From positions 5,067,501 through 5,131,500 of the forward strand of contig NZ_CP077089.1 in NCBI RefSeq assembly GCF_014268445.2: 64,000 nucleotides of DNA. The letters are read 5' to 3'. This document shows, piece by piece, positions 37,041 through 46,394 of this stretch. The stretch is from Pseudomonas tensinigenes. Lineage in GTDB: Bacteria; Pseudomonadota; Gammaproteobacteria; Pseudomonadales; Pseudomonadaceae. Numbering within the stretch: the stretch's first letter is position 1; each line of letters begins with the position of its first letter. The notes beneath the pieces were generated by a model, which was not told the origin of the DNA, did not search any database, and saw only the letters and a program-made list of their open reading frames with translations. The position numbers and the translations under genes are program-made.

Positions 37041-37693
37041 AAAAGCCCCTCACCCTAACCCTCTCCCAGAGGGAGAGGGGACTGATCGAGGTGTTTGGGA
37101 GAGCTACACCGACGTGAAATGCCGAGTCGAACTCAGATTCTGAAACAGATCAAAAGCCCCTCACCCTAGCCCTCTCCCAGAGGGAGAGGGGACTGACCGA
37201 CGTGTTTGGGAGAGCTACACCGACGTGAAATACCGAGTTGAACTCAGATTCTGAAACAGATCAAAAGCCCCTCACCCTAGCCCTCTCCCAGAGGGAGAGG
37301 GGACTGATCGGGGTGTTTGGGAGAGCTACACCGACGTGAAATACCGAGTTGAACTCAGATTTTGAAACAGATCAAAAGCTCCTCACCCTAGCCCTCTCCC
37401 GGAGGGAGAGGGGACTGATCGAGGTGTTTGGACGAGTTACGCCGACGTGAAATACCGAGTTGAACTCAGATTCTGAAACAGATCAAAAGCCCCTCACCCT
37501 AGCCCTCTCCCGGGGAGAGAGGGGACTGATCGAGGTGTTTGGACGAGTTACACCGACGTGAAATACCGAGTTGAACTCAGATTCTGAAACAGATCAAAAG
37601 CCCTTTACCCTATCCCACAGGGAGAGGGAACTGATCGAGGTGTTTGGAAGAGGTACGCCGACATGCGACACCGCGTTGAACGCAAATCAAACG
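37041..37693. repeat. Tandem repeat array, exact 111-bp period, six units
   Basis: Units begin AAAAGCCCCTCACCCTAGCC at 37041, 37152, 37263, 37374 and 37485, with a degenerate sixth at 37596. Each holds a CTCTCCCAGAGGGAGAG hairpin, GGGGACTGATCGAGGTGTTT, a TACACCGACGTGAAATACCG stretch and TTGAACTCAGATTCTGAAAC. Unit-to-unit differences are few. The unit matches, in reverse, the right arm plus core of the elements at 2451 and 41872. No frame stays open through the array, and it is not CRISPR-like because there are no unique spacers. Confidence 0.9.
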
Positions 37694-37711
37694 CCGAACA
37701 CCCCACGCTCT

Positions 37712-38030
37712 TCACCACTCAATAGGCCGAGTGTCAGCTCGCCTGCTCTTGATCTTGATCCACGGGCGACGTCGGAAGGCTGAGTGGAGGGATTGATCCG
37801 GGCGTGGGAGCGCAGCGACCGTTTGGCGCAGCCAAACACAGCGAGAGGAGGTGCAGCGAAGCAAACCGTAGGCGCTGCGCCCGGATCGATCCCGCAGCGA
37901 AGGAACCCCGAGCCCCAGCGAGCGGGCCGCACGTAGGAGCAAGCCTTTTTGGTTACTTTTTCGGCGCCTGGAAAAAGTGACCCGCCGTAAGGGCGGAACC
38001 CTAAGCCGCCGTTACCGCAGCAACGGATAT
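37712..38030. repeat. Dispersed repeat of about 320 bp, copy B
   Basis: Near-identical to 26961-27288. Differences cluster at the left end, where one CTTGATCTTGATC unit is shorter, and in ten bases near 38003-38015. It lies directly between the 111-bp array and the AI-2E transporter stop codon. Confidence 0.85.
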
Positions 38031-38041
38031 ACCCACAAAAA

Positions 38042-39094
38042 TCAGCGTCGCTCCTCAACCCGCCCCTGACTCTTACTCCAATCCGTCAACAAACTATAAG
38101 CCACCGCCAACAACGTCGGCCCGATAAACAACCCGATAAACCCAAACGCAATCAACCCGCCAAACACCCCAAGCAACACAATCACCAACGGCAAATTCCC
38201 CCCGCGACTGATCAGATACGGCTTGAGCACGTTGTCCACGCCACTGATGATGAACGTCCCCCAGATCCCGAGAAACACCGCCATCCCATACTCACCCTTC
38301 CAGGCCAGCCAGGCCGTGGCCGGCACCCACACCAACGGCGGCCCCATCGGAATCAGACTCAGCAGAAAGGTGACAATCCCGAGCACCAACGCCCCCGGCA
38401 CCCCGGCAATCAAAAACCCGATCAACGCCAGAACCGCCTGCGCCGCGGCAGTGCCGATCACCCCGTTGACCACCCGCTGCACCGTGCCAGCGACCAATTC
38501 GATGTAATACCCGGCGCGATCACCGATCAAACGCTCCAGCAAACTGTGCACAAACGCCGCCAGCCGTGGCCCGTCACGATAGAAAAAGAACACAAAGACA
38601 ATGCTCAACGTCAGCTCGAGAATCCCGCCGCCAATCTGCGCACTGCGCGCCAACAACCAGTTACCGACCTGCCCCAGATACGGTTTGACCGAGACCATCA
38701 GCGCCGCACCTTGCTGATCGATGCTGTTCCAGAGTCCGACCAGCCGCTCACCGACCAGCGGCAGCGTGCCCAGCCAGGCCGGCGCTTCCGGCAGACCGTC
38801 GACCTGCACATCCTTGATAAACGCCGTGGCATCGCGCACATGATCCGCCAGGTTAAACCCCAGCCACACCAGCGGCGCCGCCACCAGCAGCATCCAGCCC
38901 AACGTCAGAATCGCCGCAGCCAGCGATTCCCGGCCATCGAGCCAACGGGTCAACAGGCGCATCAGCGGCCAACTGGCAAACGCCAGCACCGCGCCCCAGA
39001 AAAGTGCCGACCAGAACGGCGCCATCACCCACAGGCTGGCCCCAAACAACACCAGCAGCAGGATCTGCACCAGCAGGCGATCGTTATTGAGCAT
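38042..39094 (-). CDS. AI-2E family transporter (PerM/TqsA type)
   Basis: A 350-residue inner-membrane protein with about eight hydrophobic segments and the C-terminal family region (SLIPMGPPLVWVPA, GVDNVLKPYLISRGG, GLFIGPTLLAVAYSLL). Family members are permeases of varied cargo, and only TqsA is tied to AI-2 release. The cargo here cannot be told. The stop lies 11 bp from dispersed repeat copy B. Confidence 0.9.
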   Translation of the reverse strand: MLNNDRLLVQILLLVLFGASLWVMAPFWSALFWGAVLAFASWPLMRLLTRWLDGRESLAAAILTLGWMLLVAAPLVWLGFNLADHVRDATAFIKDVQVDGLPEAPAWLGTLPLVGERLVGLWNSIDQQGAALMVSVKPYLGQVGNWLLARSAQIGGGILELTLSIVFVFFFYRDGPRLAAFVHSLLERLIGDRAGYYIELVAGTVQRVVNGVIGTAAAQAVLALIGFLIAGVPGALVLGIVTFLLSLIPMGPPLVWVPATAWLAWKGEYGMAVFLGIWGTFIISGVDNVLKPYLISRGGNLPLVIVLLGVFGGLIAFGFIGLFIGPTLLAVAYSLLTDWSKSQGRVEERR

Positions 39095-39163
39095 GTAAGG
39101 TCTCGAAAAAGTCAGTCAGGCAAAGAGTAGGCGAACACGCGATTCGTGCTCGCCTGAAACAGC

Positions 39164-39970
39164 TTAACGCAACAGATCGATGCGCAGGCCAGAGCCTTCG
39201 ACACTGCCGGTTTCCATGCGCGCCGCGCGCACGCCCTGATTGATCAGCGCCTCGCGCCAGGCTTCGGCCTTGGGCCCGGACACCGTGACCCGCAACGTCG
39301 TGTCGAGGTTCAGGCCACGGGAAATCAGCCGTAGCCAGGTATCATCCGGCTCATTCACGCGATCAGGGAAATCCAGCTCTCCGGTGCTTTTGAGCTGACG
39401 CAACAGCGTCGCCGAGGTCGGCAGCAGCTCACCCAACGGTGCCACTGCTTCGAACTGTTCGACATGCAGATAGGCTTTGCGATTGCCGCGAGTAATGCTG
39501 TAAAGCGCTACCAGCGTGTTGTCACGCGGTGCGGCCAGCCTCAACAGCAGATAGGCCTGTTGCTCGTCGGCGCCATACAGTTTGGCGTTACCGAACACTT
39601 CGTTGGCCCACAGACTGCTTTCGCCGCAATCACGCGCCTGACACCAGAACAGCAATTCAGCGTCCTGCTTTTGCAAGGCTTCGCGGGCGGCGGTGAAGGC
39701 TTCGGTGGCGGAATGTTCGGGTGGCAACTCGTAGGTCACCGAAGTGGTTTGGCCACGCGCGGTGACCTGGCCATCGAAACGCAGCTGGCCACTGATCTTG
39801 CGGATTGAACCCAGCGGATAGATCCGCTCAAGCTCCACGGGCGGGCGATAGTCGACGATTTGCGCGTCGGCCAGACGCGGCACGATCTGCAAGTCCTGAC
39901 TGCCCGGCACATCGGCGGCGAACGAAACGGTACTGAAACAGCACAGTGCCAACAGACTGAGTGACCGCAT
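39164..39970 (-). CDS. DUF4892 domain-containing exported protein
   Basis: A 268-residue protein with a signal peptide (MRSLSLLALCCFSTVSFAAD, cleavage likely after FAA or SFA), so it is periplasmic. The body carries DUF4892-type sequence (IVDYRPPVELERIYPLGSI) and a C-terminal segment that may be an OmpA-like or small alpha/beta fold. An ATG at 39982 is four codons upstream; the ATG at 39970 has GAGG six bases before it. Function unknown. Confidence 0.82.
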   Translation of the reverse strand: MRSLSLLALCCFSTVSFAADVPGSQDLQIVPRLADAQIVDYRPPVELERIYPLGSIRKISGQLRFDGQVTARGQTTSVTYELPPEHSATEAFTAAREALQKQDAELLFWCQARDCGESSLWANEVFGNAKLYGADEQQAYLLLRLAAPRDNTLVALYSITRGNRKAYLHVEQFEAVAPLGELLPTSATLLRQLKSTGELDFPDRVNEPDDTWLRLISRGLNLDTTLRVTVSGPKAEAWREALINQGVRAARMETGSVEGSGLRIDLLR

Positions 39971-40085
39971 AGTCAGCCTCATCGGATCGGCATGACTGGG
40001 TAATTCGAGGTCGCAGCGGTGTAGAAATCCATCGTGGTTGTCTCCCATTTCAACCCGACCAGCCTCGACAGTTGCCCGCAGCAAG

Positions 40086-40940
40086 TCAAGGAATGGCGAA
40101 GAACCGATTGAAACAGTCTGCGACAAGGTCGGCCCCGGCCTCATCGTTCAGGTGCAAATGGTGCCCGCCCGCCAACTGTTCCCGGCTAAAGGGTAGACGC
40201 TCCAGCAGCTCGGGATGTTTGGCCAGCATGCCGTCAGCCGCGACCACCAGATGCGCGGGGCAACTGACTCGAAGCGCGAACGACATTGCTTGTTCCTGAG
40301 TCAGGCGCAGCGGCGATGGCAAGGTCAGGCGATTGTCGGTGCGCCAGGTGTAGCCGCCGGGCACCGGCATCAGCCCGCGCTGAGCCAACAATTCAGCCGC
40401 CTCACGACTGACGGCGACCAGCCCCTTCATCCGCGCTTCGATAGCACGGTCGAGGGTGTTGTAGACAGGTTTGCGCTTCTCGCGCAGATCCAGTTGCGCT
40501 TGCAGAGCCATGCCCATGCGCTCGGCGGCGTTTTCGCCTTTGTCTGTAGGAGGAATGACGCCGTCGATCAGCGCCAGATGGCTAATGCGTTCCGGCAACG
40601 ACCCCGCCAGCACCATCGAGACAATGGCGCCCATCGAATGCCCGAGCAGGCCGAAACGCTTCCAGCCCAATTGCTCGGCAACCTGCAGCACGTCATGGGC
40701 ATAATCCCACAGCGCATAGCCGGCGCCATTCGGTCGGTGCCCGGAATGCCCGTGCCCGACCATGTCCAAAGCGATGATGCGCAAGCCTTTGAGCTTGGGC
40801 GCCAAACGGGCAAAGCTGTTGGCATTGTCGAGCCAGCCATGCAGTGCGATCACCGGCAAACCGTCCTCGGGGCCGAACAAATGCGCAGCCAACTCGATAT
40901 GCGGCAGGCTCAGGCGCACTTCTTCGAAGGTCGGGCTCAT
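40086..40940 (-). CDS. Alpha/beta hydrolase
   Basis: A 284-residue alpha/beta-hydrolase with oxyanion HGW (34-36), nucleophile elbow GHSMG (Ser102) and a late histidine in AGGHHLHL. Likely an esterase or similar; substrate unknown. Its ATG overlaps the stop of the second hydrolase upstream (ATGA), so both are made together. The pair has the same neighbours in P. aeruginosa (PA1621/PA1622 region, recalled from gene order). Confidence 0.9.
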   Translation of the reverse strand: MSPTFEEVRLSLPHIELAAHLFGPEDGLPVIALHGWLDNANSFARLAPKLKGLRIIALDMVGHGHSGHRPNGAGYALWDYAHDVLQVAEQLGWKRFGLLGHSMGAIVSMVLAGSLPERISHLALIDGVIPPTDKGENAAERMGMALQAQLDLREKRKPVYNTLDRAIEARMKGLVAVSREAAELLAQRGLMPVPGGYTWRTDNRLTLPSPLRLTQEQAMSFALRVSCPAHLVVAADGMLAKHPELLERLPFSREQLAGGHHLHLNDEAGADLVADCFNRFFAIP

Positions 40941-41743
40941 GCGCAATCCTTGTCCTGGCGGTTTTCCCAGCGGGTGAACAGATTCTTCAACAACCGCGCT
41001 GTATCCTGCGGACGCTCAAGCGGAAACATGTGGCCACCGGGCATGCTCAGTGCCTCACCCTGGGCCAGACGCGAAACGAAACGGGTGTGATGGCGCATGA
41101 CCACGCGGCTCTTGTGCCCGCGCACCACCGCCAGCGGCACCTGCAATTGCCGGGTACGGCCAGGGCTGGTGTGCGGCACGCCGCGATAGATGCTGATTTC
41201 GGTGGCGGGGTCGAAACGCAGGCGCAATTTGTCGCCGACCTGATGCAAACCGTACTGCAAGTAGGCATCGAAACATTCCGGATCGAAACCACGGAACAGT
41301 GTCTTGCCAGCAAAATAGCTGCGCGCACTGGCGAGATCGGCGAACTCTTCGCGCCGCCCCAACGTGCGCCCGGCCGGGGTCAGTTTGTCGATGAAGCCAA
41401 AACGTTTAGCGGCACGGATCACCCACTGATCAGTGCGGGTCAGCACGGGTGAATCAAGCATCACCACGCCGCGATACAGCTCAGGGCAACGCAGCGCCGC
41501 GTGCAAATGCAGTACACCGCCGAACGAATGGCCGACGCCCCACACCGGCTGATCCTGCTGCTGCAAATGGTGGATTAACTCGTCGACGAGGTTGTACCAG
41601 TTGTCGTCCGCCGGAAAACGCGGGTCATGGGCGTGCTGCTCCAGATGCGCAACCCGATACTCGGGCGCCAGCGCCGCGAACAACTTGCCATAGGTACCCG
41701 AAGGGAAGCCGTTGGCGTGGGCGAAAAAGATCGGTTGCGGCAT
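40937..41743 (-). CDS. Alpha/beta hydrolase
   Basis: A 268-residue alpha/beta-hydrolase with HANGFPSGTY at 9-18, the nucleophile elbow GHSFGG (Ser73) and a C-terminal MPGGHMFPLE histidine. It is first of a two-gene operon. It is distantly similar to its neighbour, but motif spacing differs, so they are not a recent duplication. Confidence 0.9.
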   Translation of the reverse strand: MPQPIFFAHANGFPSGTYGKLFAALAPEYRVAHLEQHAHDPRFPADDNWYNLVDELIHHLQQQDQPVWGVGHSFGGVLHLHAALRCPELYRGVVMLDSPVLTRTDQWVIRAAKRFGFIDKLTPAGRTLGRREEFADLASARSYFAGKTLFRGFDPECFDAYLQYGLHQVGDKLRLRFDPATEISIYRGVPHTSPGRTRQLQVPLAVVRGHKSRVVMRHHTRFVSRLAQGEALSMPGGHMFPLERPQDTARLLKNLFTRWENRQDKDCA

Positions 41744-41871
41744 GCTGGCAAATCCATGAGCGGGAAACGTGGCGTTGATTGTCCGTAAGACCGCGCCTTA
41801 CAGCAATGACCGTAACTGCCAGGAATGATGACAGTCCGGTCAGGGCTATGGTGAGTCAGTCGGATCGCTAC

Positions 41872-42032
41872 CCCCTCACCCCAGCCCTCTCCCCCAAGGG
41901 GGGCGAGGGGGAAAGGGAGCAGATCTGCATGAGTTTCAAAACCTGAGTTCGGCTCGATAACTCAGGTCGGCGCAACTCGAACATCCAGCCCGGTCAGTCC
42001 CCTCTCCCTCGGGGAGAGGGTTAGGGTGAGGG
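41872..42032. repeat. Paired-arm intergenic repeat, copy 2
   Basis: Same layout and orientation as 2451-2608: it starts CCCCTCACCCCAGCCCTCTC, contains AGTTCGGCTCGATAACTCAGG in the core and ends GAGAGGGTTAGGGTGAGGG. The right end overlaps the last codons of the thioesterase gene. It lies in the 277-bp gap between that gene and the hydrolase operon. Confidence 0.82.
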
Positions 42033-42464
42033 CGGCTGCTCACCCAACGGCACAACCGCCATGGTCAGCCGCGATACACAACTGGCCTTGCCTTCATCGC
42101 TAGTCAAACGGATATCCCACACATGAGTGGTGCGACCAATATGAATCGGCTTGGCCACCGCCGTCACCCGGCCACTGCGCAAGCCGCGCAGATGGTTGGC
42201 GTTGATCTCAAGCCCCACGCAATAAAACTTGCTGGCATCGATGCACAGGTAACTGGCCATCGAGCCGACGGTTTCCGCCAGCACCACCGACGCGCCGCCG
42301 TGCAGCAAACCGTACGGCTGATGGGTGCGATGGTCGATGACCATGCTCGCGGTCAGCGATTCTTCGTCGAACGCTTCGAAGCGGATGTCCAACACTTCGC
42401 CGATGGTGTTCTTCTGGATTGCGTTCAACTGCTCGATGTTCGGAGTGGTACGCCACAAGCTCAT
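42021..42464 (-). CDS. Hotdog-fold thioesterase (PaaI/EntH-type)
   Basis: A 147-residue acyl-CoA thioesterase with the family's LLHGGASVVLAETVGSMAS helix (His55-Gly-Gly, catalytic Glu64). AAAGGAAG lies seven bases before the ATG at 42464. It follows the acyl-CoA ligase gene by 31 bp on the same strand but is transcribed after it only if the ligase stop (42496) is read through, so they likely share a transcript. The final codons (QPPSP and TAA) are supplied by the repeat element at its 3' side. Confidence 0.9.
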   Translation of the reverse strand: MSLWRTTPNIEQLNAIQKNTIGEVLDIRFEAFDEESLTASMVIDHRTHQPYGLLHGGASVVLAETVGSMASYLCIDASKFYCVGLEINANHLRGLRSGRVTAVAKPIHIGRTTHVWDIRLTSDEGKASCVSRLTMAVVPLGEQPPSP

Positions 42465-42495
42465 CGCAGACTTCCTTTGTTGTTTTAGTCGTCGC

Positions 42496-44151
42496 TCAAT
42501 CCTGCCACAGCACCGCCTCGCTGCGCTCGCTCCATTCTTCGAAACGCGCGCCATAGGTGTCTTCGATGACATTGCGCTTGATCTTCAGCGTCGGCGTGAG
42601 AAAGCCGTTTTCCACCGCCCAACTGTCCTTGACCACCACCAATCGGCGCAGGCGCTCATGCTTGTCGAGCACGGCATTGACCTCCTCCAGGAGTTTTTCC
42701 AGGCTCGAATGCAGACTCGCCCGGCCCTCCTCCTGATTGACCGTCGACAGCACACACAACCCCAGCGGTGCACTCAAACCGTCACCGACCACGCAGACCT
42801 GTTCGATGCGCGAATGCACGGCCAGACGATTTTCGATCGGCGCCGGAGCGACGTATTTGCCCTTACTGGTCTTGAAGATTTCCTTGAGTCGGCCGGTCAG
42901 GCGCAGGCGCCCTTCAGCATCCTGCTCGCCCTTGTCGCCGGTGCGCAGAAAGCCGTCCTCGGTCAGGGTATCGGCGGTTTTCTGCGGTTCCTTGAAGTAA
43001 CCGAGCATGTTCGCCTGACTGCGTACCTGCACCTCGCCCGACTCGTCGATACGCACTTCGACATCGGGGCACGGTTTGCCGATCCAGCCCTGCTTGTATT
43101 GCCCCGGCAGGCAGATATGCGAGTAGCCGCAGCTCTCGGTCATGCCGTAGACCTCCAATACATCGAGGCCGAGTTTCTGATACCAGGCGAGCAAGGTCTG
43201 CGGCACCGGCGCTGCACCGGACAGCGCCACGCGCAAGGCATCCAGCCCCAAGCCTGCCAATACTTTGTGCCCGACCCGCTTGCCAATGAATGGCAGACCG
43301 AGGAGAAAATCCAGCCGCTGCGCCGGGATCTTGCTGTACACGCCCATCTGAAATTTGGTCCAGATGCGCGGCACGCCGAACATTGCGGTCGGCCGCGCTC
43401 GCTGCAAGTCGATGATAAAGGTTTCCAGGCTCTCGGCGAAGAACACGGTCTGCCCGGTGTAGATCGACGCCAGTTCAACGAACATACGCTCGGCGACATG
43501 GCACAGCGGCAGGTACGACAGCAGTCGGTCGTTCTCGTTGAGGCCGAACAGTTGCGTGCCACGGGTCGTGGCAAAACCGAGATTGGCAAAACTGTGCATC
43601 ACGCCTTTGGGCAGGCCGGTGGTGCCGGAGGTGTAGATGATCGTTGCCAGTTGTTCGGCCGCCGGGCGTGGATCGTCCTGAATCGGTGAAGTGCGCTGCA
43701 GGTCGGCCCAGGTGAAATCGAAATCCCCGGGCGGGTGCAGTGGCAGGCTGATGGTCGGCAGATCCGCTGGCACGCCTTTGGCCATGCCCGGCCAGTCGTC
43801 GAGCTTGCCGATGAAGGCCAGGACGCTTTCCGAGTGATTGAGTACTTGCGCGACGGAGTCGGCGGTGAGGTTGGGATACAGCGGAACGGAAACGTGCCCG
43901 GCCATCCAGATCGCCAGGTCGGCGATGATCCAGTGCGCGCAGTTTTTCGAGATCAGGGCGATGTGACTGCCTTGCGGCAACTCGCGGGCGCGCAACCAGT
44001 GCGCAGCGCAGCGAGCCTGATGGCCAACGTCAGCCCAGCTCAGCGTCTCGACCTGGCCGCCGCCAATGGGCTGCACCAGAAAGCGCTGGCGCGGGTGCCG
44101 CGCTTCACGTTCGTAAAACACGTCCAGCGGCAAACGGAATGCGGCAGACAT
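42496..44151 (-). CDS. AMP-dependent acyl-CoA synthetase/ligase
   Basis: A 551-residue adenylating enzyme with the P-loop YTSGTTGLPKGVMHS at 173-187, the EVYGMTESCGYS motif and the GRLKEIFKTSKGKYVAPAPIEN segment containing the mobile catalytic lysine region. It resembles long-chain fatty acyl-CoA synthetases and probably feeds beta-oxidation or lipid synthesis. CAGGAG sits upstream of the ATG at 44151. A palindromic operator lies about 40 bp upstream. With the thioesterase next to it, it forms an acyl-CoA make/unmake pair. Confidence 0.9.
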   Translation of the reverse strand: MSAAFRLPLDVFYEREARHPRQRFLVQPIGGGQVETLSWADVGHQARCAAHWLRARELPQGSHIALISKNCAHWIIADLAIWMAGHVSVPLYPNLTADSVAQVLNHSESVLAFIGKLDDWPGMAKGVPADLPTISLPLHPPGDFDFTWADLQRTSPIQDDPRPAAEQLATIIYTSGTTGLPKGVMHSFANLGFATTRGTQLFGLNENDRLLSYLPLCHVAERMFVELASIYTGQTVFFAESLETFIIDLQRARPTAMFGVPRIWTKFQMGVYSKIPAQRLDFLLGLPFIGKRVGHKVLAGLGLDALRVALSGAAPVPQTLLAWYQKLGLDVLEVYGMTESCGYSHICLPGQYKQGWIGKPCPDVEVRIDESGEVQVRSQANMLGYFKEPQKTADTLTEDGFLRTGDKGEQDAEGRLRLTGRLKEIFKTSKGKYVAPAPIENRLAVHSRIEQVCVVGDGLSAPLGLCVLSTVNQEEGRASLHSSLEKLLEEVNAVLDKHERLRRLVVVKDSWAVENGFLTPTLKIKRNVIEDTYGARFEEWSERSEAVLWQD

Positions 44152-44191
44152 GCGACTCGCTCCTGTTTTTCGGGTCTGGAGCAAGCGTAGT

Positions 44192-44213
44192 CAACCAAGC
44201 AAGTGCTTGGTTG
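44192..44213 (-). promoter_or_regulatory. Palindromic operator upstream of the acyl-CoA ligase
   Basis: CAACCAAGCA and TGCTTGGTTG are perfect 10-bp arms around a 2-bp centre, 41 bp upstream of the start codon. The shape is that of a TetR-family operator. No regulator gene is adjacent, so the protein acts from elsewhere. Confidence 0.7.
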
Positions 44214-44254
44214 GAAAATTCACACAAATAATTTCATGGGTTGGCAGAAACCAA

Positions 44255-44343
44255 TGTGGGAGCGAGCCTGCTCGCGAATGCAGTGTGTCAGACACATAAA
44301 GGGTGAATGACACGCCGCTTTCGCGAGCAGGCTCGCTCCCACA
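44255..44343. repeat. Inverted REP pair (REPIN)
   Basis: TGTGGGAGCGAGCCTGCTCG and its inverse flank about 40 bp, with the pair of inner words GTGTGTCAGAC / GAATGACACGCC also partly symmetrical. It lies in the 203-bp gap upstream of the ligase and downstream of sixA. Confidence 0.9.
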
Positions 44344-44354
44344 AGGGATCAGCG

Positions 44355-44807
44355 TTACGGATGTTTGAGGCTGTTGAGGGTCATCGAGCCGATGAGCAAC
44401 TCTGGGCTTTCCAGCTCGGCCAGGCCGGCCGTGCTGACCTTCTCCGGCGGATACCCGGCACCATGCTGCAAATAACTCAGCAGATTGCCCACCAACGGGT
44501 TGTGGCTGACCAGCAGCACATTGCTCACAGACACCAACTGATCGGTGACCTTGTCCGGATCAACCTCCGGCGTCAGCCACTCGACCGTGCGAATTTCCGG
44601 CTCGAACCCCAGCGACTCGCGAACAATCTGCGCGGTTTGCTGCGCACGCAGATAAGGGCTGGCGTAGATCGCCGTCAGCGGCTGGCCGATCAAACGCGCG
44701 GCGCTGCTCAAGGCTTCTTTGCGACCTACATCGGTCAGTTCCCGTTCGGAATCGGGGCACGAGCCATAAGGCACGGCTTCACCGTGACGCAATACCCAGA
44801 GTTTCAT
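44355..44807 (-). CDS. sixA: Phosphohistidine phosphatase SixA
   Basis: A 150-residue histidine-phosphatase-superfamily protein with the catalytic RHGE at residues 7-10 and a second histidine in SHNPLVGNLL. SixA dephosphorylates the histidine of phosphotransfer domains and NPr in enterobacteria. The ATG overlaps the DUF4389 stop (ATGA). It is last of the gpsA-DUF4389-sixA operon. Confidence 0.92.
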   Translation of the reverse strand: MKLWVLRHGEAVPYGSCPDSERELTDVGRKEALSSAARLIGQPLTAIYASPYLRAQQTAQIVRESLGFEPEIRTVEWLTPEVDPDKVTDQLVSVSNVLLVSHNPLVGNLLSYLQHGAGYPPEKVSTAGLAELESPELLIGSMTLNSLKHP

Positions 44808-45151
44808 AGCTTGGGTTCCTCATCTCGAACCGGATGTGGCGCCGGGGCAACGGCGTGCGGTGCTTCACCTTCCGGGGTACGCGGCGTTGGCCAGTCGGCG
44901 AACGGCCAGGGTTTCTGGTCGCTGTGGAAGCTGCCGAAGCGGCCGATCTGCGCCAGAAACTGGCTCAGGCTGTCGCCAAAATTCATCAGGCTGGCGCTCG
45001 GTGCGCCATAGATCAAACGATAGATCAATTGCACCAGCACCACCGCACCGAGGATGAACTGCGCCACTTGCCAGACCAGCACGTAGACGATCATCCACAA
45101 CACACGCAGGAGGATGGATTCGTACTTGGCTTCGGTTTTCGGATCGTTCAT
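44804..45151 (-). CDS. DUF4389 domain-containing membrane protein
   Basis: A 115-residue protein with a membrane segment at about 12-40 (ILLRVLWMIVYVLVWQVAQFILGAVVL) and a short Pro-rich C-terminal tail. Function unknown. It starts 21 bp after gpsA and overlaps sixA, so it is in their operon. Confidence 0.85.
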   Translation of the reverse strand: MNDPKTEAKYESILLRVLWMIVYVLVWQVAQFILGAVVLVQLIYRLIYGAPSASLMNFGDSLSQFLAQIGRFGSFHSDQKPWPFADWPTPRTPEGEAPHAVAPAPHPVRDEEPKL

Positions 45152-45172
45152 GGCTTGCTACTCCCGGCTCAC

Positions 45173-46198
45173 TCAGTTGAAACCGCTTGTGGAAATAAAG
45201 TCGACGTCGGTTTTCGGCTCGGCTCGCATCAGTAGACCGATCACCTGCTCCAGCGTGCGTCCTTCGAACAGGATCGCGTGCAGCCCGGCGACCAGCGGCA
45301 TGTACACGCCGACTTCCTGGGACTTGGCCTTGAGCACCTTCAAGGTGTTGACCCCTTCAGCGACTTCACCGAGGCGCGACACCGCTTCGTCGAGACTCAA
45401 ACCCTGACCCAGCGCGAAACCGACTTGATAGTTGCGACTTTTTGGCGATGAGCAGGTCACGATCAGATCGCCAACACCGGCCAGACCAAGGAAGGTCATC
45501 GGGTTCGCGCCCTGATTCACCGCAAAGCGAGTCATCTCCGCCAATGCGCGAGTGATCAGCATGCTCTTGGTGTTCTCGCCCATCTCCAGCGCCACCGCCA
45601 TGCCGGCGATGATCGCGTAGACGTTCTTCAACGCCCCGCCCAGCTCAACGCCGAAACGGTCGGCGCTGGCATACACGCGAAAGGTGCGACCGTGCAGCGC
45701 GGCTTGCACGGCTTTGCACAGTTCTTCGTCTTCACTGGCGACCACGGTGGCGGTCAGCGCGTGCTCGGCGATCTCGCGCGCCAGGTTCGGCCCGGACAAC
45801 ACGCCGATGCGCGCATTCGGGGCGATCTCTTCGAGAATCTGGCTCATCAGTTTGAAAGTCTGGGCTTCGATGCCTTTGGTCAGGCTGACCAGCATCTTGC
45901 CGCTCAACCGCTCGGCGTGGGCGGCGAGCACCGTGCGCAATGCGCTGGACGGCAGTGCGACGAAGCACAAATCACAGGCGTCGAGGGTTTCCTGCAGATC
46001 GGTGACGGCGGTCACCCCCGGCAGAATCTTGATGCCTTTGAGGTAACGCGGGTTTTCGCGATTGACCCGGATGGCCTCGGCCTGCTCGGGGTCACGCATC
46101 CACTGCCGGACTTGATGGCCGTTCTCGGCCAGTAGATTGGCCACGGCGGTACCAAAACTTCCGCCTCCCAGGACCGCAATCGGGCGCTGTTCAGTCAT
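45173..46198 (-). CDS. gpsA: NAD(P)-dependent glycerol-3-phosphate dehydrogenase
   Basis: GpsA supplies sn-glycerol 3-phosphate for phospholipid synthesis in the cytoplasm. The 341-residue protein begins [18 protein letters not shown], has SLTKGIE near residue 107 and [10 protein letters not shown] in the C-terminal domain with the catalytic lysine. MTEQ at 46198 is the start; the open frame extends 26 codons upstream without support. It is the first gene of its operon. Confidence 0.96.
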   Translation of the reverse strand: MTEQRPIAVLGGGSFGTAVANLLAENGHQVRQWMRDPEQAEAIRVNRENPRYLKGIKILPGVTAVTDLQETLDACDLCFVALPSSALRTVLAAHAERLSGKMLVSLTKGIEAQTFKLMSQILEEIAPNARIGVLSGPNLAREIAEHALTATVVASEDEELCKAVQAALHGRTFRVYASADRFGVELGGALKNVYAIIAGMAVALEMGENTKSMLITRALAEMTRFAVNQGANPMTFLGLAGVGDLIVTCSSPKSRNYQVGFALGQGLSLDEAVSRLGEVAEGVNTLKVLKAKSQEVGVYMPLVAGLHAILFEGRTLEQVIGLLMRAEPKTDVDFISTSGFN

Positions 46199-46394
46199 AT
46201 GCAATCCGTTAATCCATACCAGTGGCGATGGCGGCATTATACGGGGCGCCCCGGTCGCGGCCAGCCCCCGCAACAATTACCGACACTTGTAGGAAGAAGA
46301 CCAATAAAACCTAGGAAAATGCCTGCAACGTGACTGGAAAAGTCGCTGCCCTCGGTTAACATGCGCGCCAATTCTTCGCTATCAAGGTTGTGTC

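Noticed and set aside
37041..37693. Tandem array as a CRISPR
   Set aside because: The whole 111-bp unit is repeated; there are no unique spacers and no cas genes in the window.
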